Source: DATLXH01 sp035576005 (GTDB taxonomy: Bacteria > Acidobacteriota > Thermoanaerobaculia > Gp7-AA8). Taken from it: a DNA stretch of 5,334 nucleotides. Shown in pieces: positions 5,177-5,334 of this stretch (position 1 is the first letter of the stretch; each line of letters begins with the position of its first letter). Position numbers and translations under genes: made by a program. Location of the stretch: the NCBI GenBank assembly GCA_035576005.1, contig DATLXH010000006.1, forward strand, positions 1 to 5,334. Reading direction: 5' to 3'. The notes under the pieces are model-generated. The model made no database searches and was not told the DNA's origin. It saw nothing but the letters and a program-made list of their open reading frames with translations.

Positions 5177-5334
5177 ACCCGAAGGGGGCGAATCCCTCTC
5201 CCCGGCGGGGAGAGGGTGGTCGCGTAAGCGACCGGGAGAGGGGCCGCGAGAGATACGAAGACCTCGCCCTTTTCGACGGACTGGCGAGACTTTCACGCCC
5301 CTCTCCCTGCTTCGCTCCGCTTGCTTCCCTCTCC
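5177..5334. repeat. GC-rich composite hairpin repeat, running off the window edge
   Basis: Hairpin one is a perfect 10-bp stem, CCCTCTCCCC (5194-5203) with GGGGAGAGGG (5207-5216). Hairpin two is GGTCGC-GTAA-GCGACC (5218-5233), whose loop is a GNRA-type tetraloop in RNA of the plus strand. GGGAGAGGGG (5234-5243) is perfectly complementary to CCCCTCTCCC (5298-5307), so the first two hairpins sit beside a larger outer stem. More CCCTCTCC follows at the edge. This CCCTCTCC...GGAGAGGG style is common among intergenic repeats of many bacteria. No gene is seen here. Confidence 0.65.

Noticed and set aside
5042..5296. Minus-strand open frame of 84 codons at the right edge
   Set aside because: It is made entirely of translated repeats (the GC-rich hairpin, then modules A and B), with no ribosome site or domain.

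Overview
The window looks like part of a moderately GC-rich chromosome from a Gram-negative environmental bacterium. The content (LytS/LytTR pair, LiaF-like membrane proteins, a lipoprotein cytochrome c, dense intergenic palindromes) would fit Acidobacteriota or Gemmatimonadota. That placement is a guess from gene style and repeats; no rRNA or other phylogenetic marker is present. All seven genes I can support lie on the minus strand, so the biology reads from right to left.

Right part (4929-5334): no gene. It holds a GC-rich composite hairpin repeat (about 5177-5334, running off the edge), a pair of dispersed repeat modules (5099-5172) and a weak candidate promoter for the operon to its left.

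Main operon (4928 down to 1448): five tightly coupled genes. In order they are a four-helix membrane protein with a LiaF-like C-terminal domain (232 aa), a short membrane-only relative (124 aa), a second four-helix LiaF-like protein (231 aa), a LytS/YehU-type membrane histidine kinase (335 aa, GTG start) and a LytR/AlgR-type response regulator with a LytTR DNA-binding domain (241 aa). Three junctions are 4-base stop/start overlaps and one is an 11-base overlap. Most starts have a clear Shine-Dalgarno sequence 5-6 bases upstream. The arrangement resembles the Firmicutes LiaF-LiaS-LiaR envelope-stress module, but the signalling pair belongs to a different kinase and regulator class. My inference is an envelope-sensing system in which the LiaF-like proteins control the kinase.

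Spacer 1172-1447: no gene. It holds a 25-bp perfect inverted repeat whose arms are themselves palindromes (REP-like), a smaller hairpin, a degenerate copy of a dispersed repeat, and the promoter of the next transcription unit.

Second operon (1171 down to 187): a 208-aa soluble protein of unknown family, overlapping by 8 bases a 121-aa lipoprotein-type monohaem cytochrome c. Its promoter has an extended -10 only 9 bases before the ATG with no Shine-Dalgarno sequence, which predicts a leaderless mRNA. An 8-bp inverted repeat brackets the -10 and includes the start codon, which looks like an operator.

Left edge (1-186): no gene. It holds a long imperfect hairpin and near-identical copies of the two repeat modules also found at the right end.
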